64,000 nt of DNA, from positions 425,029 to 489,028 of the forward strand of contig JXTC01000062.1 in NCBI GenBank assembly GCA_002914845.1, in the 5' to 3' direction. Within the stretch, counting starts at the first letter, position 1. Every line of letters begins with the position of its first letter. The DNA comes from Trema orientale. Taxonomy: Eukaryota > Streptophyta > Magnoliopsida > Rosales > Cannabaceae. Of the stretch, positions 35,061 through 46,117 are shown piece by piece. Below the pieces are notes generated by a model. It saw only the letters and a list, made by a program, of their open reading frames with translations, ran no database searches and had not been told where the DNA came from. Made by a program: the position numbers and the translations under genes.

Positions 35061-36018
35061 AAAGTCATTTCAGCCCAAATAACTCTTAGCCATTTTCATT
35101 TCCCTTTTAAGAAACACGAATCAAAGTTAAACTATAATTTCTGTGATGGTGTGTTTGTGGGTTAGGTTGGGTAATTTTTACAATTTTTTTAGACCCATCT
35201 CATGGGCATTAATTTGGGAAGATCGTAACCTGAACTCGTTAGAGAATCCCAATAACCTATAACAATTTACTAGATTGATTTTGGTTGGGGTCGGTTGCGA
35301 GTTTTCATTTCTTGTTTATTATTATTATTATTATTATTTTGGCTCTGTTTTCTTGTTTATTTTAGTTTCACTTGTTAAGGTCTTTTCTTTTCATAGATAG
35401 GAGTTCTAAAAAAAAAAAGGATTAATTTTATAGTAGTTTTCTTTATAAAAATCTGCAAAAAGAATCTAATGCTATTCTTAAAAAATGCTATCCCTACTAA
35501 TTACCTCATTAAAATAGGAATTTGAATCTTAATTTGATTATAAAATACCAATCAAATTCATTTAGGCCAATTTAATTAGCGTTGATATAAAAATTTATAC
35601 AAAAATAATACTAATATAAACTAAGAAGGGAGTTTTGATATTTTACTCTTTCAATGTCTCATATATATATATATTTGTCTTTTCATAGGAAATTTTGGGC
35701 TGGTTTTGAGTTGCTGGGTTGAGAATTGCTCAACCTAGGAGTCTACGACTCAACCTCAGTTTGGAAGGGATCGATGTTTTAGCAGCTTAAATTCTCATTT
35801 AGAATTAATTGGAGTAGGGACAAATGACAAACAAAATAAATTTTCTAAACAAAAAAAAATAGTACAAATAAGGACAAAACAAATTTTTGTTTGTGATAAA
35901 TATATTTAGTTGGGTCTACTGGTCAAACTTTTCCTAACATAATAGATGTTTATGTGTTTCTTCTATAGTATGTGGGAGGCAAATGAGTGAAAGGATTAAA
36001 AAGTGATAATAATAACAA
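35061..36018. other. No gene seen
   Basis: AT-rich, with (ATT)n at about 35318-35336 and (TA)n near 35662. Confidence 0.5.
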
Positions 36019-36038
36019 TAATAAAAACTTGTTCCTTT

Positions 36039-36125
36039 TAGTGGTTGCAAACTTAGTCTAGTGGTAACCACACCACCTCCCAATGTAGAGGGTCTTTATT
36101 TCAAATCTCCATTCTAAAAGGGGGA
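36039..36125 (+). mobile_element. Second type of tRNA-derived SINE (87 bp, 19-bp TSD)
   Basis: TTAGTCTAGTGGTAACCAC is an A box and GGGTCTTTATTTCAAATCTCC contains a decayed B box. Flanked by AATAAAAACTTGTTCCTTT (36020-36038) and AATAAAAACTCGTTCCTTT (36126-36144), one mismatch in 19. The element has almost exactly tRNA length. Confidence 0.75.
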
Positions 36126-36144
36126 AATAAAAACTCGTTCCTTT

Positions 36145-38204
36145 ATAATATATATTACATATGTCAGGTCTTTCTAACAAAGTAATTTTTTTTTTTCAGT
36201 TTTTCAACATCTTTATCATTAAATGAAAAAGACTAAAATGTTAAACTTATGATAATTCACTTTAATAATTACACCCTATCGTAGTTACACGTATTTGTAC
36301 AATTTTAACATTTCTAGTAATTCAAGCTATTACATATTTCTCAAGAAAGGAAAAAACAACCATTAAGCCCTCTCCTCTCTTGATCTTGATCTATAATTAC
36401 AAAGAGTTTTAAATTAAATGACTAAACAAATCTTTACGCTCTAATTTAAACCAAATTATAGTCTTATCATGCATATATATATAGATATGACACATTAGAT
36501 TGTTCTTGAATATTTCTTATTAGTGTAGATTTTGGTCCGTGAACCAACGCGTGCCATATGCCTTCAAATGGTTCTTCTTGAAAGAAGCCAAAACCTAGAT
36601 TTGATATAGGTATAGTCCGTACAATCTTGAATAAGGCTATAGATAGACTTTTCACCAGCTAATGATGGTAGTGCTGATGTGGTACATGCCAAATCTCCTC
36701 TACAAAATGACATTAGTGAAATACTAAATGAAGTACTCAAATGAATAGTAGCTCACTAGTGATAGTACTATATTTTTGAGAAGTAGCGAGAGAAAGTAAA
36801 TGAAGTAAGGAGAAAAGGCAAAAAGACAAATAGGATTTTGAAGATTTGTGACAACTTACCTTATGTGTAAGGTATAAGGTATTATTTATAACGACCTTGT
36901 GGTCTTAAAATTTTAGTGTTGATGGCCACATGTCTCCTGAAACGATAGAAATGAATCTTACCTATCTACTTGTATGGACAAGAGCAAGTGATTGGGCTAG
37001 ATGTCAGCCTTTCCACGACTTGCACTACCTTTTGTGTGTTGAGGTAGTAAAGTTGATTATGTCACTTGATCGGAGTTTTGTACTCTAAAGTGGTCGGCCA
37101 GTGTGCCTAGCTCATAATTACTAGTGATCTTCGTTGCAGGTGCTCGCGTCATCTAAGAAGATCGTACTATCTGACCAGGACTCAGTTTCCCAATGTAAGT
37201 TCTTGGGCTACCGTACTTTATCCGATCAGATTGCCAATCCTTTGTAAGCTGTTTGGCTTATAATGAATTTGGTATCATTTTAGATATTAGTCACGACATG
37301 TCATTTTGGACCTTACTCAGAGATCACATATCATCTGTTAATAGATTAGGAGAAAATACCCCCCAACATTTCGGAGGATTTGAAAATTTTTCAAACTCAT
37401 TATCACATTGCTTTAAGTTTCGTTCTTTGTTTTTTCTGGTCTTGAAAAACATTTGGCAAAATACAAAATACATGAGTTGGGGACTCTAAATATAAGAAAT
37501 GAGAAGGTTTCTTTGATCAAGTTTTTCTTTTTTACAAACCAAAATGAATCATAGTACGCTACTATTTGCATAATGGATATCTTGAGGTGAAGTCCCATAA
37601 TCCCACTTTCAAGTTATCTCCTACATATAAGGAATTTTGGTTCTCTCCATCTCATAAAAGTGGAAAATGAAATTAAGTCGCTGTGGAAAAAAGTGAAACA
37701 AGAATTTAAGAAAAACAAGGTTTTATTTTTCTTTTATCCATGGATTGAGCACTTGAAGTACCTAAAAGGGGAAACCAAAACGGTATAGTACAATAGTCCA
37801 CCTTTTCTATGTTAGTCTTCAACCTCAAATCTACTTAATAATCCGAACAAACCCATATATCTACTCAATAATCCGAACAAACCCATATCTCCCACATTTA
37901 TAAAAATCGGGTTTAATAGATATCTCAATCGTATTGTCCTCAACATTAGAAAGAGAAACAAGGGAGGAAAACGGAGTTGATGCACTTGTAACATCTGGAA
38001 TTAAAAGTCCACGTATTTGGATTTTATTTTCTAGTTTCATTTCGATCATCAATTTGACCCACAATAGACTCTACCATAAGAATGTGTAATTTCTCTATTT
38101 TGTTTATTAAATTACTAATCTCTTTTTGGGTTAGTATTGCCTTATTTTTCTTGTATTTCTTGGTGACTAATGATATCCACTTATTATAAAGAAAAGAAAA
38201 ATAC
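36145..38204. other. Unresolved spacer, no supported gene
   Basis: 36860-37260 is more GC-balanced than its surroundings and ends in TTGTAAGCTG; I do not recognise it. 37800-38212 on - has two overlapping open frames (62 and 67 codons) that may be one decayed protein but match no family I know; a 30-bp tandem duplication (CTACTTAATAATCCGAAC..., 37831-37890) lies within. 37460-37760 is featureless. Confidence 0.4.
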
Positions 38205-38270
38205 TCACGCACTATGAAAGTCGAACTCTCAATCTAATACCTAATCCCTACTCTACCCCAGCCACTGAGC
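38205..38270 (-). repeat. tRNA-derived SINE relic
   Basis: On - it reads TTGGTTAGCTCAGTGGCTGG (A box), GGTAGAGTAGGG, and GAGAGTTCGACTTTC (B box). No clear target duplication. It is too diverged in its stem parts to be a working tRNA gene. Confidence 0.5.
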
Positions 38271-38291
38271 TAACCAAATATATATATATAT

Positions 38292-38804
38292 GGGTGAGAT
38301 TTCAATGGGTATTTTTGTTTTTGCTCCATGGATGGACAAATTTGATTAATTTGGAAATAAACATACAATAACAAGTCATTTCATTAATTATATTAATTTC
38401 TAATTCTTTTTTATTTATTTCATTTTTTGAAAATTTAATTTAAAGTTTAATTTTTTAATTACTTTTAATTTAAAACTATATATAATTGTACCTTCAATAT
38501 TTCATAAAAAAAAATTTTTACTGTACGAAGGGTAAAATCCAAGGTAGTATAATTTTCATATTATGAATAAGTTGTTTTCTTAAATAAAAATAAATAAATA
38601 AAACAACTATATTGAAAGAAAATCTGTTTGAAAAAAAAATTATGCGAATAAGATAGTTAAGAGTGATTTGAGATTATTAATTATTTTTTACTAGTTTCAT
38701 TTTCTTATAAAAATAAAAAAATAAAAAAATTGACCTACTCATCAAGTTACCCATCTTTTTTGTTTTAAATAACTTTCTATATTTATATATGCATTAATTA
38801 TAAT
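38292..38804. mobile_element. Left part of a MITE split by the gypsy insertion
   Basis: Left end GGGTGAGATTTCAATGGGTATTTTTGTTTTTGCTCCATGGATGG-type sequence (38292-38334) pairs with the inverse of the end at 48891 (GGGTGATATTTCAATGGAGA..., ACTCCATGGATGGG). The gypsy element with its 5-bp duplication lies between the halves; without it the MITE would be about 640 bp. Confidence 0.8.
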
Positions 38805-41349
38805 TGTGATATCCTGAATTCACAAATGACACCTATTTCCTCACAAAATTGAATAGCCAATAATAACATGATAGCATAATATTTTATTTTATATATTAAT
38901 GCATTTTAAGTGCTTATAATTTTGAATATCCATTTTATTATATTAGTTATTTTATCATTTTTATATGTGAAATAATTTTTGCAGTGAAATGCTCGAAAGA
39001 TACTCATTGGTACAAGTTAATGTGCTTAAGTCAAGTATTTTTGTACTTATTTGATTTATCATATAGCTAAACATATTTGAATTAACTGAGTTATTTAACA
39101 ATCATTTTATAAGTGCTGAAACTATTGGAGTATTTCTTTGTACTCAACGTGAGTTTAGTGATTTTTTTTAGTATGTTAATTATATATTCCAATTTACATT
39201 TTAGCATGACTCCACAATCATTTCTCTTAATATCTTAAACATAAATCTATATTATTATAATAGTTTCTGGAAAATGAAAAAAAAATTATATTAGGGACAA
39301 CGTTAGTTAAGTCGGCTAAATTCCTGAAGTGTATTTTCATGACAATATTAAAAGCCATGTTTATATCCCCACCGCTACCATATCCTTTAAAATCCATCTT
39401 CTTCATTCTTTTATTTTGAAGTCCATCATGTGTATATAACCTTACTTCTCTCATAGTTATATGAGTAAACTAAGTGGTACCTCCTCTTTAGAAGTATCAA
39501 AGCTAATTTGTCTATGTACTATGGATTCGATATTTGATGCTTCCTTCACCAGATATATTGAATCGGTTGCTAATTTTCATGTTAATTCTAAGAGTTCATA
39601 TGATATGTTTATATTGGTAATCGTTGTGTCAACACTTGGTAAAAATTGCTTTGATTCCTTTAATTCCTAATTATTTAATATAATTTGATGTCCAATTTAC
39701 ATATGGGTGTAACAAATTCATTATGTCCATATGTAGGTATATGCTTGTTGTACTTGAATAAAGGGAAAAGTGAACAAGTTATAAACTGTGGGGAGGAAAT
39801 TCAATGAAACCTCGTTACTGTATTTGGCTCTAGTTTTGAATCATTATTGTAAAGTTAATTAATTCTTTTTACTTTTGGACATAAGCTATTACGTTGTATA
39901 TTATTTGACTATTATATTCACATGTTTGTATTTAAAAACAAAATAATTACTAGAGAGTCACGAATAGGCATTTAATCTATTAGAACTCATTGTTATTTGC
40001 ATGGTGTTTCATTGTTTATTTTTGCTTAAGCTTTTAAAGTCATATGGTTTCATGGATAAGCTACAGGTTAATAAGTGTTCGTTTTTGTAGTTTAGTTGAG
40101 GTTGTATATAGTTAGGTTTTATTGCCTTTCATTTTAATCAATGTTTCTTTCTTTTAAAAAAAAATTAAAATTAAATGTTATGTTTTAATATTCATAAGGG
40201 AAGCTTAATGATTATTATTATTTTTTTTTTGCCTGAAACTATATGAAGAATTAATTATTCATTTTGAGCTTTTGAACATTAATTAAGGTAGTATCATTAC
40301 TAATTATTCATTTTGAGCTAGGTTTTTGAACATTAATTAAGGTAGTATCATATGGTTAGTAATAGAAGGTACTTGTTATTTCAAAATATTAGGAACACAT
40401 CAACTATATCTTGAGCAAAGAGCATTTCAGCAAGAAAGACTTATAGAGATCCAAATTGAGGTAAGTAACATTACACCTGCAATATAAGAAATTATTTGTT
40501 TCTGTGAACTTGTGACCTCCTTGGATTATATGAAAATTTGTATCTGTTATTCTATTATGCCTCAAGCATAAATATCTGAATCTGTTATTTTGACATACAT
40601 GAGGCATGAACATGTGGTGTATTTATATTGCCTGACGAGTATTGGTGAATATGGTGTGGCGGACCAGCGCCCAATTATCTGGTTCCTTCGGGCACATTAT
40701 TAGGTTCCTTTGGGGACATTATTTAGTTCCTTCGGGAACACTCTGATAGCGGTATGGGGAGGACCTCTGCAGTACACAGGGGGTTTGAGATATATTGGAA
40801 CTCGAGACCTCCATACGACGGCTTATGATTAGTCATTAGTTATTAGTTATCCGAGTGGCTCAGTATGCGATTCATGATCTTATCAGGCAATACAATATAC
40901 ACAGGGATTCTGATCATATAATTATCTGTTATCTATCATGTGCACTCTGTATCTGCATACGTTACTTACTGAGTTTTATACTCACAATTATTCTTACATT
41001 TTAGAGGGTACTGATGCTATGTGAGTTAGAGGAGGGGCGTCGACTTTCTGACCGCAGCTTGTGTATATGAGCATTTAGATGTTGTGGTTTCCTGACTGAG
41101 AATTTTGTACATATTTTTAGTGTATGTACATTATGTATGCTTTATGAGAGGTCAACTTTATGAGTATGTACATACGAATAAATTAGACTGTATAATTATG
41201 AGTGAAATTTTCTTTTTTCTTACAAAAAGTTTAAAACGTTTTAAATTTTTACTTATTTTATCAGTTCTAAGTCGAGTAGTGTCTCCCAATTTCATCAAAT
41301 AATTATACAAATATCCTTACGTACGTGTGTAAAATCGGAGGATATTACA
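38805..41349 (+). repeat. 5' LTR of the gypsy element
   Basis: Begins TGTGATATCCTGAATTC and ends GGAGGATATTACA, so it has the TG..CA ends. Contains GGTTCCTTCGGG-type repeats at 40680-40740 and a 52-bp tandem duplication (ATTATTCATTTTGAGC..., 40252-40350). The short frames in it (for example 39227-39454) are not genes. Confidence 0.95.
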
Positions 41350-41350
41350 G

Positions 41351-41363
41351 TTGGTATCAGAGC
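41351..41363 (+). other. Primer-binding site of the gypsy element
   Basis: TTGGTATCAGAGC, complementary to the 3' end of initiator methionine tRNA, one base after the 5' LTR end. Confidence 0.9.
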
Positions 41364-41525
41364 TTATGTTTTTAAATGATTCCGAAAACTGCTTATATAC
41401 AGAAGTCGGGAAGGAAAGGAGGCCTTACTCCTCTGTAAGTGTTTGATATGCATTTTGATATTTGTTTTAACTTTTAACTGCATTGCATGTATTATTAATA
41501 ATTATTATTGGCTATAATTAGATCG

Positions 41526-42560
41526 ATGGATTCTGGGTATCAAAATATCAGTACGGTGACTACTTAGGGTCAAGATAATTTCGAGAAGGGTGCATCTTCT
41601 TCACAGGGTGGTAATCAAGTTGAGCAGTTGGCTTTTTTGACACAAAATATTTTGGAGCAATGTATGAGACAAGAAAATCAACCTAACCCTCTGCCACCAC
41701 CACATCAACATAGGCAGGATGCTAGTGAAAGTGTTAGGAAAGATTCAGGAAACTCCAACATCCAACCTTTGATGGCAGTATTGATCTGATTCAGGCAGAG
41801 CAATGGATTAGGACCACTGAGCGTATACTGGCTTACGCCAAGGTTCCTGATGCAGATAAGGTTCCTTGTGCTGGTTTTATGCTGAGACATCATGTTGAAT
41901 ATTAGTGGGATACTATGAGCACTGTTCATGATGTTACTACTATGACCTGGGAGAGGTTCAGAGAATTGCTCTATGAAAAATACTTTACTGATGCTATGAG
42001 AGCCAGCAGAAGGGTTGAGTTTGCTAATCTAAAGCAAGATGAGATGTCTGTTACAGTATACATCCGTAAGTTTGATGAGTTATCACGTTATGCACCTCAC
42101 ATGGTTGCCACAAATGAGTTAAAGATAGATCAATTAATGCAGGGCTTGAAGAAGACTATTGTTAGGGATTTGAAATCTGGTGGAATACGAGGTGTACCAT
42201 TTGCTCAGATTGCAGATAGGGCACTAGATGCCGATCAGGCAGAGAAAGATGTTCTAGATGAAGAAAAGATAAGGAGAGAAAGACAGGCTAGAGAGATGCA
42301 AAGAGGTTTTAGACCGGGTTTTCAAGTAGGTAGAGGACAGACTCAGTTTCAACGTCCTCAGGATATGAAAAGAAAGGTAGTTCCTGTTCAACAATCTCGA
42401 TCAGATCAGGGTACGCGTCCCAGGATTGACCAAGGGACCACTACTGCTGGTTTACAATAGTGCAAAGTTTGTTGTAAGAATCATATTGGAGAGTGTCGTA
42501 GAGCTACAAGATTATGCTTCAGGTGTAGTAAAAGTGGTCATTTCATTAAGGATTATCCTG
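41526..42560 (+). pseudogene. Gypsy gag, broken
   Basis: Starts MDSGYQNIS at 41526. A stop follows at 41563-41567 and a frame change near 41745; from there the gag core reads to 42457 (TWERFRELLYEKYF, VYIRKFDELSRYAP). TAG at 41903 and at 42458. Beyond the second stop the zinc knuckle region ([13 protein letters not shown]) continues in the same frame, but the last metal-binding Cys is Tyr. The capsid/nucleocapsid protein would package element RNA; this copy cannot be translated whole. Confidence 0.9.
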
Positions 42561-42562
42561 AA

Positions 42563-45500
42563 GTGGCTAGTGATCAGAAGAAACCTGGCGGTAGGCTGTA
42601 TGCCATGATTGAGATAGACACTGGACTTGAGACCGAGGACGACCCATCTGTTATCACATGTAAGATATTAATTTCTGGTATTATAACTCATGCATTAATA
42701 GATTCAGGATTCACGCATTCACATGCATCATTAATATTTGTGAGGAGATTGGGTCATCCTACAAATCAAATGAGTACTCCATCTGACATTACACTTCCCT
42801 CTGGAAAGGTTATGTATTCAGACAAAATTTTGAGAGCTTGTCCTATTATGGTGAATGATAGAGAGTTATTTGCAGACTTAATTGTGCTCGATATAAATGA
42901 CTATGAAATCATTTTGGGTATGGATTGGCTGTCAAAGTATTTTACTAAGATTGACTGTAAGAAGAAATTGGTGACATTTCATCCTCCTAATTCTGACCAG
43001 TTTGTACTTATGGGTACTCAATATAAAACTAAGTTTCCTTTAATTTCAGTTATGAAAGCTCAGAAATTATTAGAAAAAGGTGGTACAGGATATTTGGCTA
43101 GTGTTTTTGACACTTCTGTTGAGCAGAAATTAAGACCAGAAGATGTTCCAGTTGTGCAGGATTTTCTAGAAGTGTTTCAAGAGGATTTACCAGGTTTGCC
43201 ACCTGTAAGAGAGATTGATTTTGTAATTGATTTGGTACTAGGTACTGCACCTATTTCTAAGTCACCCTATAGGATGGCCCCAGCAGAATTAAAGGAGCTA
43301 AAGACTCAGTTACATGAATTACTAGACAAAGGATTTGTATGCCCCAGCTTTTCACTGTGGGGTGCACCAGTTTTGTTTGTGAAAAAGAAAGACGGTACTA
43401 TGCATTTGTGTATTGACTATAGAGAGATTAACAAAGTGACTATTAAAAATAAGTATCCTCTACATCGTATTGATGATTTGTTTGATCAATTACAGGATGT
43501 TTCTATGTTTTCAAAAATTGATTTGAGGTCTGGTTACCATCAGTTGAGAGTCAGAGAGGAAGATGTTCCAAAGACTACTTTTAGAACTCGGTATGGTCAT
43601 TATGAATTTCTAGTGATGTCGTTTGGTCTGACCAATGCTCCAACATCATTTATGGACCTAATGAATAGAATATTCAAGGAATTTCTAGATAAGTTCGTTA
43701 TTATGTTTATTGATGACATTTTAGTATACTCACGATCTAGAGAGGAGCATAGAGAACATTTAACATTCATCCTTCAGATATTGAAAGAGAAGGAGTTATA
43801 TGCTAAATTTAAGAAATGTGAGTTTTGGTTAGAAAAAGTATCATTCCTTGGTCACGTTATTTCTCGAGATGGGAATTCTGTTGACCCAGCCAGGGTTGAG
43901 GCAGTTAATAATTATTCTAGACCTAGCAATGTTATAGAGATCAGAAATTTTTTAGGTTTGGCCGGTTATTACATAAGATTTATTGATGGATTCTCTTAGA
44001 TAGCTATGCCACTTGCACAGTTGACCAGAAAGAGTAACAAGTTTATATCGACTGATGAGTGTGAAAAGAGTTTTCAAGAATTAAAGCAGAGATTAATGTC
44101 AGCACTAGTCCTGACCATAACTTTAGGTACAGAAGGGTTTGTTATTTACGGTGATGCTTCGAAACAAAGTCTAGAATGCGTCCTCATGCAAAATGGGAAG
44201 GTTATTACTTATGCTTCAAGACAACTAAAGGATTACAAGTACAACTATCCTACTCATGATTTAGAATTAGCAGCAGTGGTGTTTGAATTAAAGATTTGGC
44301 AGCATTATCTTTATAGTTAATATTGTGAAATTTATACTGATCATAAAAGTTTAAAGTATCTGTTTACTCAGAAAAAGTTAAATATGAGATAACAACATTG
44401 GTTGGAATTAGTTAAAGATTATGATTGTGACATTAATTATCATCCTGGAAAAGCTAATGTTGTTGCAGATGCACTCAGTAGAAAGTCATCTGGAAATCTG
44501 ACAGCTTTACACGAATTAGAGAAACCCTTGCAAGAAGAATTATGCAGATCAGGCATTGAGTTAATCACTGGTAAATTATCTGCTATGACATTGCAGTCCA
44601 CTTTGTTAGACAGGATTAAACAAAGCTAGAATGAAGATTATGAGTTGGTTGGATATAAAGAATTAGTGGAGTCAGGGAAAAAGTCTGATTTCAGTATTTC
44701 TACTGAAGGAGTAATCAGATTTCAGGGTAGACTTTGTGTACCATATGACAGAAGTATCAAGGAAGAAATTCTAGTAGAAGCACACAATACTCCATATTCA
44801 GTCCACCCAGGTACTACAAAAATGTACAATAATTTGAAGAGTCTTTACTGGTGGGCAGGAATGAAAAAAAATATTTTCAAGTTTGTGGAGCATTGCTCAA
44901 CTTGTCAGCAAATTAAGGCTGAACACAAGAGACCAACAGAAGAGCTACAACCACTTCAGTTACCTGAGTAGAAATAGGAGGAGATCGCTATGGATTTTGT
45001 AGTTGAGTTACCAAAGACAGTATCTCGTCAGGATGCGGTTTAGGTTATAGTTGATAGACACACTAAGGTAGCTCATTTTATTTCGATTTCTATGATCTAC
45101 TCTATAGATAAACTTGCTGCATTATACATTAAGAAAATTGTTAGACTTCATGGAATTCCAGTTTCCATAATCTCAAAGAGAGATGCCAGATTTACTTCAA
45201 AATTCTGGGAGAGTGTACAACGAGCTTTGGGAACTAAATTGAAATTTAGTACTGCATTCCATTCTCAGACAGATGGTCAGGCTAAGAGGACTATTCAGAT
45301 CTTAGAAGATATGCTCAGAGCTTGTGTCATGGATTTCCAGGGATCATGGAACCATTACCTACCATTGATTGAGTTCTCCTATAATAACAGCTTTCAAGCG
45401 ACGATTGGTGTTGCACCTTATAAGATGTTGTATGGTAGGAAATGTAGATCTCCAGTTTACTGGGATGAGGTTAGAGAAAGACGTTATTTAGGTCCAGATA

Positions 45501-46117
45501 TTATTAGAGATACAGCTGAGGTAGTTGAGAAGATTAGAAAGCATATGATAACAGCTCAAAGTAGACAGAAGTTTTATGCAGATCTAGAACGTCGACCTTT
45601 ACACTTTTCTGTTAGTGATAAGGTATTTCTCAAGGTTGCTCCTATGAAGGGTGTAATGAAATTTGGAAAGAAAAGAAAGTTGAGCCCGAGATTTATAGGT
45701 CCATATGAGATTCTCGAGAAAGTTAGAAATACCGCTTATAGGCTTGCATTACCCCCAGAGTTATCAGGTGTGCATAATGTCATCCATGTTTCTATGTTAA
45801 AGAAGTATGTATCAGACCCATCCCATGTTATTAGCCAGGAGTTATTTGAACTAGATCCAAAATTAACCTATGAGGAACGTCCAGTTCAGATTTTAAACAG
45901 AAAGGAAAAGGAATTAAGAAACAAAAAGATTCCTTTAGTGAAAATTTTGTGGCGAAACCATTCTATAAAGGAGGCTATATGGGAGCGAGAAGATGAAATG
46001 AGGACCCAACATCCAGAATTATTTGGTAAGCAAATTTCGAGGACGAAATTTTTATTCGGAAGGGAGGATTGTGATATCCTGAATTCACAAATGACACCTA
46101 TTTCCTCACAAAATTGA
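42563..46117 (+). pseudogene. Gypsy pol (protease, RT, RNase H, integrase), nonsense-broken
   Basis: Same reading frame as gag from 41.75 kb on, without any frameshift to 46117. Protease with IDSGFTHS at ~42697; reverse transcriptase ~43260-43760 with [12 protein letters not shown] at 43708 (the YxDD box); RNase H ~44140-44370 (VIYGDASK, then YTDHKSL after a stop); integrase zinc finger ~44790-44930 (H..H and CSTCQQ) and DD35E core ~44990-45330 (ISKRDARF); C-terminal part with a chromodomain-like LVKILWRNHSIKEAIWERE at ~45930-45990. In-frame stops at 43997, 44318, 44390, 44627, 44969, 44975 and 45041. Long intact stretches show that it was active not very long ago. Confidence 0.95.
46058..46069 (+). 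other. Polypurine tract of the gypsy element
   Basis: GGAAGGGAGGAT directly before the 3' LTR start TGTGATATCC; plus-strand primer site. Confidence 0.85.

Noticed and set aside
39227-39454. 75-codon frame on -, repeated at 46685-46909
   Set aside because: Identical because both lie in the two LTRs of the gypsy element; not a gene.
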